From: a virus
IMG/VR virus record: IMGVR_UViG_3300012920_000199
Location: 1-27,779 of that record
DNA length: 27,779 bases
Direction: 5' to 3' (one strand)
Part shown: positions 17,001 through 27,500 of the stretch, piece after piece
Numbering within the stretch: position 1 is the first letter of the stretch
How the letters are laid out: every line of letters starts with the position of its first letter
Notes under the pieces: model-generated
Database searches by the model: none
What the model was told of the DNA's origin: nothing
What the model saw: only the letters and a program-made list of their open reading frames with translations
Translations under genes and position numbers: made by a program

Positions 17001-18751
17001 TAGCTATAATAAGATTATTGTTAGGCAATTTTACGTTTCCAAATGTAAATAAAACATTAACAGTTAAACCAACACAAGATATTATAGAAGCCGCGGCAAC
17101 TGTAAATGATTATCAATTATCTATAGAATCAATACATGGCTATCCCGTTATCGCTCCTTCTGAAGGAGCAAGTTTAGATGAATTAAGATTAATTCAAGGT
17201 TTTGATAATGGTTTTCGTGCAGTAAAAATGTTATCATGGCCTAGATCTAACACAGATGCTAGACCAATTGGTAGTAAAATGACAAATAAAATTACAGAAA
17301 TTTCTTCTGTGTCTGGAACTAAAAGATTAGTACAATTTACATATACTATTAATAGATTTAAAGATACAGCTACTCAATATGGGCCAAATAGAAGTAATAG
17401 TGGAATTAATTCTCCTGCCGGACTTGCAAGAATATCTAAATTTGCAAATGCATCTACATATTCTTCTAATTACAGAATAAAAGATATGTCAGGAAATGGA
17501 GAGTTTGAGCTTGCTGCAGCGGGAAGTTATACACCTGCCGGTGGTGGATCGGCTGTTACTGTTGCTGGGCCTGTTGTTCTTAGTAATAATAATTTAACTG
17601 CAACTATAAATATATTAATTAATATACATACAGTTACATCAAACTCATTAACTTCTGGAAGAGCAAGACTTCAATTTGCAATAGATCATAAAGAAGATAT
17701 GAAAACAAAAGGAACTCATATTAAAAGCTCTAAAAATGAAGCTTGTAAAGATGCTAATGATAATAATACTATATTAATATATAACAGCGACGCAACTAGC
17801 ACGGAAGTTAAACTAGGTGCTTGGACTCCTATTATTACAGGAAATAGTAGAGCTTATACAGCTTCTAATCGCTATGGGTTTGATCAATATATTAAAGATA
17901 AAATTAATGATAAAGTATATAAAGTAGGAGGTATTTATGTAGATGGAGTAAAAGAAATATTAGATGCATGTGTAGACGCTAAAGCTGTTCCCCCTAGATT
18001 TCTTCAAGAAATAGTTTTATTTGCATCAAATACAACAGTACAAGATGGAAGAACAGCTAGACCTCAATTTAAACCAATTATAGGTTCAGTTGCACTTGCA
18101 AATAATACAATACCTATATTTAATAATTCTGGAGGAGTACCTAATGATACATATTATAGATTACAAAAAATATATGCAACTCAGGAAGTTTATAAAAACT
18201 ATGATGATATACTTAAAAATAAATACCCATTTATTTTTGATAGATTTCGTCATTTTTCATTTAGTTTAGTTCCAGGAGGAGTTACAAGGTTTGTTTCTAT
18301 AGCGTTTCATGTTGTAGGTAATGGAGTATTAAGTATATTTCAAAAAATGTATGGAATATATTTTAAAGTTACTTCAAGAAGTAGTCAATATTTTAATCTT
18401 TTAAAACCAGACGGTCCTTTTCCAAGATTTATAAATATGAAAGCTAAAGATGCAGGATTTGATTATTATAAATTACAATATGAAATTAAAGTAAATAACT
18501 CTCAAAATATTATTTTAATAATAAAAGATGTTCCTTATGTTCCTGGTTCTGGTTCAAATGGTTCAATTGAATTTATAGCTCTTCCAAATGCTTTTATAGG
18601 TTTAGCATCTAAAACACGATTTACAATGAACGCTTTAATAGATTCAGCTAATTCTCAAAAGCATGATATAACGAAAATAAAAAACTTTATAGGATGTACT
18701 GCATCTGGATCAAGAACTACAGTAGTAGGACCTCATTTTGGACCTCAATAA
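11078..18751 (+). CDS. Giant tail hub / 'stabilization' protein (2557 aa)
   Basis: The N-terminus is diagnostic to me: GRMNKDLDERLIPNGEYRDA (11-30) followed by LNIQVSTSEGSDVGAIENVL (31-50) matches the 'stabilization protein' of crAss-like and marine Bacteroidota phages. Repeated strand pairs such as KKIYWFVTADELDGIYEYD (about 75) and VLDGLLFFTDNLNEPRVINI (about 225) suggest a propeller-like hub, as in T7 gp12. The region about 1170-1400 (SWDDSLVVFLENKILRTP, FGFRCYFVDRKNGKVFRLS, KTLVYEGTKGWTADI) looks like the end of this core. From about 1440 to 2557 the sequence is Thr/Asn/Ser-rich and beta-rich with Ig-like texture and no repeats obvious by eye. No separate tail fibre gene is seen here, so this arm may contact the host. 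Hub role likely; receptor role inferred. Confidence 0.8.
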   Translation: MSELKHTFTSGRMNKDLDERLIPNGEYRDALNIQVSTSEGSDVGAIENVLGNKQIFDLQLTNAACIGAGKDLLNKKIYWFVTADELDGIYEYDTLNDIVVPILIDTKNTNTITLNDISFLSNDEEELILSNISKNNLSNITGINIDDIPLIENQEALILKNIDITVSNPAINISIPKNTILMLDKNNNYIFKNIKYTLKDLGNLSVTFLHSDGALLSFSKNNFINGVNVLDGLLFFTDNLNEPRVINIEKFKFYSNELLASDGTILKTQSTSLTDINNNTRELNEFDISLGVQSPQTSPILTLKDTLRDGTVSIVIDSFSFYRNNQLVLPNSVDRTIRVTYSTLPDWKIGDNILFEPTDDDADFNAILGIERILSNIITFYVVSYSGTPENKNYEIEQTLIEDESIYELKFPRFGYRWKYNDNRFSTFSPFSEVAFLPGDFKYDGKKGFNEGSINQTKKIILSDINIGPDTVKQIDILLKFDDDNNVYILDNKKRKDIVDLTLEIEITKEQIKSTVDNKQLLRQWDNIPKRAKSQEITGNRIIYGNYFQNYDIYNEPKFEISLRGRDSEYKRSIKSDRNYEIGVVYVDKFNRQTPVLTNDSGSFYVNKEQAVSYNAFNIKLTNNPPAWATHFKYFIKETSAEYYNLAADRFYFDDENGYVYISFSSAERNKVTKDTYLLLKKFHGKDEFINTRSNRYKILDIFNEPPEFVHEKITKIDVLGNVLFAQSYGSSNVQSTKTSGLTPVKDSIAIQIHSVNSDGTLANAPSGDYGFDSITKTNLKVGKYVKFEVGGKRTKKYRIKSLRYHMDGQDEAEVKFETPFGDDVDILYESTDAPKANINMEIYEDQAFAGDPEFNGRFFIKLETDGTLKQAVAENETLDDNIEYYSYASALFDGIDRNKDNFTSNGTGKGGPKHTPIFVNGGGREGADVTPYDKFADGTKASIVFEQTGPTDDTFFLNALSIGDRLRFSNQDTIYRIGRIQKETAKFRCSRRNGQKVLQVRLLFQNEDDTRQRITKTICEFDTELNQNNRITVELLKPLDDEKSNFTTNPAIFETEPIRQKTDLDIYFETEKAFLISEHGNINKLDWYNCFSFTNGVESNRIRDDFNAPFIKNGVKASTVLEEGYQEEHKFNGVIFSGIVNSKSSVNNSNQFLQAETITKDFLPSYGRIQKLHSWDDSLVVFLENKILRTPANKSALFNADGSTNLISSSNVIGNPIEYNGEYGISNDPQSFAVFGFRCYFVDRKNGKVFRLSKDGLTPISDVNMGDFFSDRLETTQTIFGSFDEDNQLYNLSFETDADTVCFSEAINGWPTRKSFVPEFAVSINSKYYTFNNGNLWHHGNSGAIRNNFYGVQSFSQVQLEINDDPSTVKKFKTLVYEGTKGWTADIKTDLENSNDISFKRKENKYFANISGETKTALNLDLKKFNFQGIGRPASIDTIVDNRPNTTYNFSISTTLNINSSTVALPNNKPGELITKSTVNLILSPKTNNFKLLASDFSGTNCTFTQSGDNVKITYTHGFNFYPATTTNIQIPITGGRLIKKDVTLTGSYTVALSGCIDNLGNNTYSITGQPGQIVNIVNRQITANQGFKILKTAVTIDNPSIFNNSNILQDPNVEDIVDIQEKTVLPQFDESNRNYIITATAEQLVIPNAIIVSKKVTDNTLTLLNKSEFKTVLVKGEKNAEFVYEFKRAGTLLTTQTIIINDSEEFEIPLEFDDTDYTVARTYTLTFRVGNKTEFGTNFGATIITFTRSAVANNKINLKIVHDDISTSPKFADNEYSIFTRSSAIRSDSLQLTLNSSYAYQIIRNAIFPDDFDGDTDNPNPLDTQRIDNVTFPKFNISVGTTNSTDHIVTIDYKISMINIFGGRNILLDLNKFVNRLVTLTINYSDSQNTHDTGSNDDYTTAITGSTTIQGIAGSDATSTTQTDIKITTTSGKQLISGLGLDEFQLFDGSTNVTNTYETDGKLQFQTAAKGTIAIIRLLLGNFTFPNVNKTLTVKPTQDIIEAAATVNDYQLSIESIHGYPVIAPSEGASLDELRLIQGFDNGFRAVKMLSWPRSNTDARPIGSKMTNKITEISSVSGTKRLVQFTYTINRFKDTATQYGPNRSNSGINSPAGLARISKFANASTYSSNYRIKDMSGNGEFELAAAGSYTPAGGGSAVTVAGPVVLSNNNLTATINILINIHTVTSNSLTSGRARLQFAIDHKEDMKTKGTHIKSSKNEACKDANDNNTILIYNSDATSTEVKLGAWTPIITGNSRAYTASNRYGFDQYIKDKINDKVYKVGGIYVDGVKEILDACVDAKAVPPRFLQEIVLFASNTTVQDGRTARPQFKPIIGSVALANNTIPIFNNSGGVPNDTYYRLQKIYATQEVYKNYDDILKNKYPFIFDRFRHFSFSLVPGGVTRFVSIAFHVVGNGVLSIFQKMYGIYFKVTSRSSQYFNLLKPDGPFPRFINMKAKDAGFDYYKLQYEIKVNNSQNIILIIKDVPYVPGSGSNGSIEFIALPNAFIGLASKTRFTMNALIDSANSQKHDITKIKNFIGCTASGSRTTVVGPHFGPQ

Positions 18752-18764
18752 ATTAATTATAATT

Positions 18765-19091
18765 ATGGCTAATAAAAGTATTACCTTTACAAAAAAAATA
18801 AATGTATCTTTACAGCCTACAGATCTAATTTATTATTTAGATACTGCTGGCAATAAAATACAACTTGGAAGCTGTGTAAGCGTAGCAGAAGATAGATTAT
18901 CTTTTGTAGTTAATGTGCTTTCTACAGCTAAACCACCTCAAGACAATGCATACTTTATGTTTAATAAAAATAATGTAATACATAGTAATGGGGTGCTTGG
19001 CTATCATGCCACAACAACTTTTAAAAATACATCAACAGAATTCTGTGAATTATATGCAGTAAATTCTGAAGTTAACTTAAGTAGTAAATAA
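18765..19091 (+). CDS. Small beta-rich virion-associated protein, unknown
   Basis: A 108-aa protein starting MANKSITFTKKINVSLQPTD and ending in LGYHATTTFKNTSTEFCELY with a final SEVNLSSK. Alternating hydrophobic residues suggest an all-beta fold; there is no membrane segment. I have a sense of having seen this C-terminal pattern (N-G-x-L-G-Y, x-N-x-S-x, E-L, S-S-K) in other marine phage structural regions, but no function is known to me. It lies between the giant hub gene and the ejection-type genes, so a virion component is a reasonable guess. The ATG at 18765 is chosen; an in-frame TTG at 18738 would overlap the hub gene and lacks support. Confidence 0.65.
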   Translation: MANKSITFTKKINVSLQPTDLIYYLDTAGNKIQLGSCVSVAEDRLSFVVNVLSTAKPPQDNAYFMFNKNNVIHSNGVLGYHATTTFKNTSTEFCELYAVNSEVNLSSK

Positions 19092-19093
19092 TT

Positions 19094-19885
19094 ATGAGTA
19101 CAGGAGATATTGGTGTTGGAAGTTTATATGACGGAACATATAGACAAGCAAAACAACAAGGATACAGTGATACAAGACAAAATTTTTTAGCACTAGGAGG
19201 TCAAAAAACCGGTGTAGGTAAAGCTTTAGGGGCTATAGGTAAAGGTGCTGGTGGTGCAGCTGGAGCTCAAGCCGCTAAAGGTGGTGGCGGTGGTGCTTTT
19301 GGACAAATAGCAGAAGGCTTAACCGGTATAGTTGGAGGCTTAATAGGTGGCGGTAAAAGAAGAAGAGAACAAAGAGCTGCAGAGCAAGAATTAAAACAAA
19401 GAAAACAAGATTACGAACAGTTTGAGTTTAAAGACAGTACTAGAAACATGACTAATCCTTTTGAGGATTTAACTGTTAATCAACAACAAGCTCAGTTTCA
19501 ATCTCAACAACAACAACAAGCACTTGCAGGAACTTTAGGCGGATTACAGCAAGCAGCAGGAGGTTCTGGTATTGCAGCACTTGCTCAAACACTTGCACAA
19601 CAAAGCTCAGCTAATTTACAGGCTTCAGCTGCAAGTATAGGGCAACAAGAACGAGCAAATCAATTACAAAGAGCTAAAGGCCAACAAAACTTAGAAGCTG
19701 CAAGAGCAAAAGGCGCAGCTGAATTAGAAGCAAAAGAATTTGGAAGAACAGAAACTTTATTAGGTATGGCTCAACAAAGAAAAGCCGCAGCTGATGCGGC
19801 AAGAGAAAAAGCTACTCAAGGTTTAGTTGGTGGTATAGCTAATGTAGCTGTAGGCGCCGGTAGACTAGCAGCGGGAGGAATGTAA
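19094..19885 (+). CDS. Gly/Ala/Gln-rich internal virion (ejection) protein
   Basis: A 263-aa low-complexity protein. Residues 35-88 are Gly/Ala-rich and moderately hydrophobic (KALGAIGKGAGGAAGAQAAK; GQIAEGLTGIVGGLIGGG), closed by a basic KRRREQR. Then comes a charged helix, an NPFEDLTVNQQQAQFQSQQQ segment (121-140), an Ala/Gln helix, and a second glycine-rich hydrophobic end (GLVGGIANVAVGAGRLAAGG). This layout recalls small ejection proteins (T7 gp14, P22 gp7) that enter the host envelope during DNA delivery. It is followed by two larger helical proteins, the same small/medium/giant order as T7 gp14-15-16. Function is inferred from composition and order; no catalytic motif is seen. Confidence 0.65.
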   Translation: MSTGDIGVGSLYDGTYRQAKQQGYSDTRQNFLALGGQKTGVGKALGAIGKGAGGAAGAQAAKGGGGGAFGQIAEGLTGIVGGLIGGGKRRREQRAAEQELKQRKQDYEQFEFKDSTRNMTNPFEDLTVNQQQAQFQSQQQQQALAGTLGGLQQAAGGSGIAALAQTLAQQSSANLQASAASIGQQERANQLQRAKGQQNLEAARAKGAAELEAKEFGRTETLLGMAQQRKAAADAAREKATQGLVGGIANVAVGAGRLAAGGM

Positions 19886-19896
19886 AACAATATAAT

Positions 19897-21546
19897 ATGG
19901 CAAATTTAGCATTAATAAGAGGCGCACGAGATGCAGCAAATAAATTCGTAGATGTAACAGGTGTTGTAAGACAAGCTGTGCTCAGGGGTGAGGCAGCATT
20001 TTTAAGACAAGAGGCATTAGAAAGAGCTGAAAAAGAAAAAAGTGAAGCTTTTAGACTTCAGCTTTTAGCACGAGGTGATACTTTACAAAAAAGTAAAATT
20101 GCACCTGAAATGCAAGGATATGCTACAAATAAGGCAATGCAGTTACAACAACAGTTTAGGCAAACACTATTAGATCCTAATGTTTCTAAAGAGGATCAAG
20201 TTATAGCTTTACAAAATTATAATTCTCAAATAGATGAAATTACATCTTTTAATCAACAGTTTTTAGAATTTCAAGATAATTTTCGTAAACTTGAAACTAG
20301 CCAATTAAGTGATTTAAACGATGCTGAGCGACTATCAAATGCTAGAATGATAGCAACAGGTCAATTTCAATGGGACGGTGAAAATTTTATATTAGGCGAG
20401 GGTAAAAATAAAAAAATGGTAAATGCACAAGAATTGTTTGCTGAAGGTAATCAAGAAATAATAAAAGAAACTGTAGGTTATAATAAACTATTAGCTGATT
20501 TTCAATCTTTGGGTTTGGAACAAGGATATAAAAAAGTACCTGAAGAATTGTTTGATCAAATGGTAGAACAAAAATTTAAGGGATCGGATATAAATCAAAT
20601 GAATAATGCAGGATTAGCAAGCATAGTGGTAGATTATATTTCAAACGAAAGTGTAGATAAAGAAACTGAGTCTGATAATATGGAACAAAAGCAAATGCTT
20701 AAAGAAGCATTAAAACAAGACTACGCAGATGATGGTTTATTAAATGCTAGTTCTACAGGTGTAAAACAAATAGTATCAGATTCTGGATTACCATATAGAG
20801 AATATTTATTGAATTATATTAAAGATAATGTTAAAAAAGCTGTTAAAACACAATACGATATAGGATTTAACAATGCACCTGCTGATCCTGTAAAAAGCCC
20901 TGGCAAAGATACTGAAGCTGATAAAAAAAGAAAAATTGCACTACAAAGTGCACAACTTAGATCTGATAAATTAGTTTCTCCTACTATTAGAGAAGAATTA
21001 GGATTTAAGCTTAATAATATAGGTGTTATTATAGGTAGTCCTAATCAATATAAAATACCTACAACTAATGATCAAACATTTCTTGGTGCTTTAAATAAAT
21101 TAGGAATTGATGCTGCTTTTATAGCTAATAAGAATAACGAAATTATTGAGTTAGAAATGAGAGAACAAACTACAAACAGAAAAGTTCGCTTAAGATCAAA
21201 TGCAAGTTTAGTTCAGGTAGTTATAAGTGCTTTTAAATTAACCGGTATATCTGATCTTGATGCTGAAATAAAAGCTAATGAGATAATATATGGTAAAAGA
21301 GGTTTTGCTATTCCATCACAAAAAGAATTAGAAATTAGAGAAGGATTGCCTGTTACTGCTAAAACAAATGTAGACGAAACATTTTTTGATGACACTGTAT
21401 CTGTTAAAGAAAAGAAAGATTTACCTAGGCTAGTTAAAAAAAGATTAAACATGACTTCCGTAAACCAAGAATTTACAAGAACACAAATTAACGAAGCAAT
21501 AAGACAGGTTAATGAAGAATTAAAAACAAATTACAAAGAAATATAA
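19897..21546 (+). CDS. Helical internal virion / cargo protein (T7 gp15-like position)
   Basis: A 549-aa, highly charged, mostly helical protein. The N-terminus (ALIRGARDAANKFVDVTGVV) leads into long helices rich in Glu, Gln, Lys and Leu (EALERAEKEKSEAFRLQLL; YATNKAMQLQQQFRQTLLD). A Lys/Asp-rich linker sits near residue 330-345 (SPGKDTEADKKRK), and the C-terminal part has mixed strands and helices (ELEMREQTTNRKVRLRSNAS; NEAIRQVNEELKTNYKEI). There is no membrane segment, signal peptide or enzyme motif. It lies between a membrane-active-looking small protein and a 2005-aa giant, the position of the middle ejection protein in podoviruses. I do not recognise a specific family. Confidence 0.65.
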   Translation: MANLALIRGARDAANKFVDVTGVVRQAVLRGEAAFLRQEALERAEKEKSEAFRLQLLARGDTLQKSKIAPEMQGYATNKAMQLQQQFRQTLLDPNVSKEDQVIALQNYNSQIDEITSFNQQFLEFQDNFRKLETSQLSDLNDAERLSNARMIATGQFQWDGENFILGEGKNKKMVNAQELFAEGNQEIIKETVGYNKLLADFQSLGLEQGYKKVPEELFDQMVEQKFKGSDINQMNNAGLASIVVDYISNESVDKETESDNMEQKQMLKEALKQDYADDGLLNASSTGVKQIVSDSGLPYREYLLNYIKDNVKKAVKTQYDIGFNNAPADPVKSPGKDTEADKKRKIALQSAQLRSDKLVSPTIREELGFKLNNIGVIIGSPNQYKIPTTNDQTFLGALNKLGIDAAFIANKNNEIIELEMREQTTNRKVRLRSNASLVQVVISAFKLTGISDLDAEIKANEIIYGKRGFAIPSQKELEIREGLPVTAKTNVDETFFDDTVSVKEKKDLPRLVKKRLNMTSVNQEFTRTQINEAIRQVNEELKTNYKEI

Positions 21547-21550
21547 TTTT

Positions 21551-24500
21551 ATGCCAGATTACGAAGTTATTATAGACGATCAAAAGAAAACATTTCGGGT
21601 ATCTAATAATAATAGAGAAAAATTTTTATTACAATATCCAGATGCTAAGCTTGCTCCCCCGCCTCTTGATTTGGCTAATAAGCTTAAACAGCTTTCTTAT
21701 TTTCAAAACAATTACTTTGAAGATAGGATGGAAGCATTCAAAGATAAATATTATAATAGAGATGACGAGGGTAAAATTATAGATTATAAAGAAGAAACGA
21801 CTAGAGATCTTACTTTTTTAGAAGCATTAAAAGAAGCTAGTAAACGGGTATTTTTGGGTGGTGTTATATTTGGAGGAATGCCTCCAGATAAAGTTGATAA
21901 AGAAACCGGAGAACCTATAGAAAGACTTAAACCATATGATTTTGGAGAAGGTGCTGCTGCTGCTTTTATTGAGGCACCGTTAAGACAACTTGAAAGATTT
22001 TCTGTATTAGATAATCAAATTAATGCTGCGGTTGGAATGTTACTTGGCAATAAAGATATTGTAGAGCCTAACTTATTTAAAATGCAGGCTTCAGAAGAAA
22101 GAAGTGCTAAATTAGTTGAAAAAGGATTTACTGATGTAACAGAAGCTAAAACATTTCAAGAAGGAGGAGAAAGTATTATTTCAGGGGCTCTTAATAGTTT
22201 AGCTTCTTTTGGTGGCTCTGCTATAGAAATGATGGGAGGAAGAACCCCTGCAGGTATATTATTAATGGGTGCAGATATGATTTCTAAATCTATTATAGAT
22301 TATAATCAACAAAAAGCAGCCTCGCAAGGTAAATCTATTGAACAATTAATAGACGAAAAAGATATTGATTATATTGAACCTTTTTCATATGGATTAGCAG
22401 GTACCAGTTTAGAATATATTGGCTTTAAAGGTGCTACAAGAAAAATTATGGAAATGGCGCCTAGTATTCAAAAAAGAATATTTAATGCTGCATGGGCATC
22501 AACTGGTGAAGGTAGTACAGAATATACACAAGGTGCATTAGAAGCTATAAATGCACAGGTTGCACTTGATAAATCTAAAACAGATTTTGATAGATTAAAT
22601 TCAATGACCAAAGCATTGGAAGAATATTATTCATCAAAAGATGCTCTTGAACAATTTTTTCAAGGAGCGTTTGGCGGTGGAGCTATAAATATAATGCGTA
22701 ATACAAGTGCTCAAGATCTTCAATATGCATATGCTTTAGTTGGCAACACAAGAACCCAAGAAGAAATTGCTAGGTTAGAAAAAAATATTAATGCTCTTGC
22801 AAAAGCTAGGGCAAAATTAGCTGTAACAAAAGATCCAACAGTTGCTGAAGGTATAAGAAAAAGAATTGAAAAATTAGAAAATAAAATAAAATTTGGGATT
22901 ACTCAAAAAAATGGTATTTTATTTACTGCAGAAAAAGAAGATTACGATCAAGTAAAAACGATGAGCCAATTGGCTGCGCTACAGGTTAAAAAAGTTAATG
23001 AGTTAAGAGAAAAAATTGACAATGGTGAAATTACTGATTCTGAATATAACGAAGCCATTGAAGGATACAAGGAAGCCTTTTTAAGCGCTAAAAAAAATAT
23101 ATTAGGTGTAGCGGGTAAAGTTGCTGCTAAATCAAATAAACAAGCTGCAGAGGTAAATAAAATATATGAAGAAGAAATTGCTAATGAAACTGATAAAGAA
23201 AAAATAAAACAAGCTGAAGGCAAAATACTTGAAAAATATAGATCAATGGCAGCTAGAATTGCTTCAAAAAGAAAAAATGCACCTGGCTTTGATTTAGATA
23301 TATTAACAAATGAAATATTATCAGGTAAAAGAGGTGTAATAGATCTTTTAAGAAATTATAAAAAATACGTTACAAAAGCACAAAAAGAAAACAAACCGGT
23401 TGCACCTTTATCAGGATTTATAAATAATATGATTGGAGTAAGGGCAATTGAAGCTTCAAATAGAGTATTGAAAAAAGATTTTGATGAGTTAGCTGAAAAT
23501 GTTACAAAAAAATTAGCAGGAAAAACTGCAGAACAACAGATTGAAAATATAGAAAAAATAACTGATAAATTAAATCTTGACGAAAAAGTTAGGAAAAAAA
23601 TTGTTGAATCTGCTAAAAAAATATTAGGTACTAAATTACCACAGCTTGCAAATAAAAGAGCTATAAAGTCTGAAATTGTTAAAGCATTAAGAGATGATTT
23701 GTTTAAAACATTTAAAACAGATGTATTTAAAGTTGATCTTAGTTATAAAGAATTTTTATCTGATAATTTTGAAAATATATTTAAAAGTATTCCACAAGCT
23801 ACTCTTAATAAAAGATTTTCACAGTTATTTACACAAAAAGTATTAGACGAACAAGGTAAAGCTGTAAGAGAAAAAACACCTGAAGGAAAATTTGTTTATA
23901 AAAGACCTCCTATTACTAAAGAACAATGGATTGATTATTTTACTAAACAACCCAAAGCAATGTCAGGTGATTCTTGGGGGAAAACAAAATCTTCTAGAAA
24001 AGGTGCTTTAGCTCAAGTATTGGCAGATGAATTAGGATTAGATCAAATTGTTCAAGCTATAGCTGATCCAGAAATTGCAAAAAGATTTAAAGAAGTACAA
24101 GAATTACAAGGTGAAAAATTAGAACCTGGTTTTGCAACTAGATTAATACAAGCAATTGATAGATCCATAGAAGAGTTAGATAAATTTCAAAGAGAAAATT
24201 TATTATCTGATGCAGGTGTAACTACTGCTGTAAAATTAATGCTTAAAGGCGTTAAAAAATTAGTAGAAGCTGGAACTCCTTTAATTGATGCTATAGATAA
24301 AGCTATAAGCGATTTAAAACAAGGTAAATTTGAAGATGTTAATCAATATGAAGTTGACGAATTAGCAAATACTTTTACAAAACATAAAGAACTAATTACT
24401 GAGTTTGTAAATGAAAAAAATCGTAAGAAAGCACAAAAAGCTTTAGCTAAACTAATTGAAAAATATAAAAATGCGATTGAAACTCAAGGAATAATTGAAA

Positions 24501-27500
24501 TAGAAAATAAAAATGGTGTATTTCAAAAAAGAATTATAAAAGAATATAATGAATTAGAAACTGAAGAGGATAAAAATAATTATATAGCTGAATTTCATAA
24601 TAGTTACTTTCCTGATTTAAGAAAAGGTAAATATAATGGTAAAACAAGATATTTAGCTAACGAACCTAAACAAGATAATCAAAAAATTAAATATGATAAC
24701 TATGTAAATTTATTAAAAAGCATTTTTAAAGACATAGAATTATTAAATAAAAATAAAGTAACAAAAGAAACAGAAAATGTACCCTTATTTAGTGCTAATC
24801 AAAGTGGAATTAAAATCAATGGTAAGGCAATTAAACTTGATTCATCTAAAAAAAGAATGCTATGGGACAAAAAACATCATGTTGTAAACGCTCAAAAAAA
24901 TATTTCAGCTTTTGAAGCATTGGCAAATGAAAATTCTGATAAAAATATAATAATAGCAAAAAAACTTTTACAAGGATTTATTGATGAATATAAAGCTGCT
25001 ACAAATGAAACTGCAAAAAAAGAAGTATTAAAAAATGCTTTTTTTACTCTTAAACTATTATCAAGTAGTCAAAGAGGTGTAATTAAAGGTATGTTTCCTT
25101 TTAGGCAGCATGGAGAACTACTAGATATTTTAAATGATAAAAAATATAAAAACAAAAAATTTATAGCCGAACATAATCCTCCAATAAGCTGGTTTGTTGA
25201 AAACGTTCTAATGCCTTATATAACAGGAGGAATTAAAAATTTTGATGGTTTGTTAAGTATTACTAGATCATATTCAATAAGTTTTATACCTAAAGTTTTA
25301 AATGACAAAATTGATAAAGCTGGCTATAAAGATAAAATGCCTGATAATGAAGATGGATCAAAGTTTGATGTTTTTAATAATCCTATAATAAGATATTGGA
25401 AAAGTAATATAATATCAAAACCAAAAGATGAAGATATAACTTATATGGGTTTTGGTATAAGATTTAGAAAAAAAGGGAATAAAGTTGTAGGAAATACAAA
25501 AGGAACATCTTTAAGCGATTTATTTAATAAGCTTTTACAAAATTCAGAAGGTATTGATTGGAGAAAAAGAATTCAAAAAAATGATGCTAAAATTGCTGGT
25601 AAACAAAAAACACAAAGTTTATTTAAAAAATTTTTTGGTATACCTTATCAAGCTGAAGATTTTGCTGGATTACTTTATGAAACATTAGGTAAAGGAAAAT
25701 TAGGTGAACAACAAATGGAGTTTTATAAAGAAACATTATATAAACCATTTGCAGAAGGTATAAGAAAATATGAAGTAGCAAGACAGCAAGCTCTTTTAAA
25801 ATGGGCAGTATTAAAAAATAAAGTAAAAAAGTTTATTCCTAAAGGTTTAAAAGATGTATATGATAAAGAATCTAATTTAACAAATGAGCATGCTATTAGG
25901 ATATTTATATGGGATAAACAGGGCATGATTGATATAAATGTAGCCGATGATGCTAGTGTAATTAATAGTTTAGAATTAAGCCAAGACAAGATTGATGCCG
26001 CAAAGAAGTTAGTTAGAAATAATCCTGGATTAAAACAAATGGCTAAAGAGCTAATGGATCTTTTTCCTGAAGGTTATCCAAGTCCATCTCAAGGCTGGGT
26101 TGGTGGCGGCATCCAAACAGATTTATTAAGTAATATTAATGGAGAGAAAAGAACTAAATTTTTAGAAGAATGGCAACAAAATGCTGATGAAATATTTAGC
26201 CAAGATAATTTAAATAAACTAGAAAGTTTATATGGCGAAGAATATGTTAAAAGTTTAAAAGATGCTTTACAAGCAATGAAAACGGGAAGAAACAGAATAT
26301 TTGGTTCAAGACTTCCGTTTGAAAAAGCATTAACAAACTGGATTACAGGTTCAGTAGGTACTATAATGTTTTTAAATGCGCGTTCTGCTCTTTTACAGAT
26401 GATTTCATCTATTAACTTTTTAAATCTTTCAGATAATAATCCTATAGCAGCAGCAGCAGCGGTTGCAAATACAAAACAATATTATAAAGATATTGCATTT
26501 CTTTATAATTCAGATTTCTTAAAAGGTAGAAGAGGCGGTTTAAGAACAGATATAAATGCAGATGACATTGCAAGAGCAGCAGACGAAAGTGGTAATATAG
26601 TAAACCGATTAGCTGCAACTCTTTTGAAAAAAGGTTTTGTATTAACACAAGTTGCGGATTCAATAGCAATTGTTACAGGAGGTGCTACTTTTTATAGAAA
26701 TAGAATTAACTCTCTTATGAAAAAAGGAATGAGTAAAAAAGAAGCAGAAAAAGAAGCCTTTTTACAATTTCAAGAACTTACAGAAGAAAGCCAACAATCA
26801 TCTAGGCCTGATAAGCTTTCACGCCAACAAAGAAGTAGTTTAGGTCGCTTTATTTTAAACTTTGCGAACACACCTATGCAATATAGTAGATTAATTAAAA
26901 AAGCTGTTTTAGACTTATCTTACGGCAGAGGAGATCCTAAAACTAATATTTCAAAAATTTTATATTATGGTGCAGTGCAAAACGCAATTTTTACAGGTTT
27001 ACAACAAGGATTATTTGCAATGCTTTTTGATGATGAAGAAGATGATGAAAAAAAATTAGTTAGTAATCAACAAAAACTTGCTGATGGATTAAATGGTATG
27101 CTAAATACTTTATTAAGAGGTACTGGAATGTATGGTGCTTTAGGTGCTGCAGGACTTAGTATACTTGATCATATTAAAAGAAAAAAAGAAATTGGTAGAG
27201 GATTTGATGATACAGATATGGAATTAGTTGGTATATCACCATCGCTTTCTGCAAAACTTAGAAAAATAAGAACAATAGAAAGGTATTATTCATGGAAACA
27301 ATATAAAGAAAAAATGAATGATTTTAGTATAGATAATACTCATCTTAGAGCAGCCGCAACTGGTCTAGAATTTTTTAATGTTCCAGCTGAAAGAATATTA
27401 AGAAAAATGGATAATATTAAATCAGCAATGGAAACCGAACATGCTATAATGGTAAGAGTTGCATTTGCATTAGGATGGAGTAAATGGAGTTTAAATATAA

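Noticed and set aside
17153-17169. 17-base perfect palindrome GCTCCTTC-T-GAAGGAGC
   Set aside because: It is inside the hub gene, in frame (encodes APSEGA), has no loop space for a hairpin, and one such match is expected by chance in this length.
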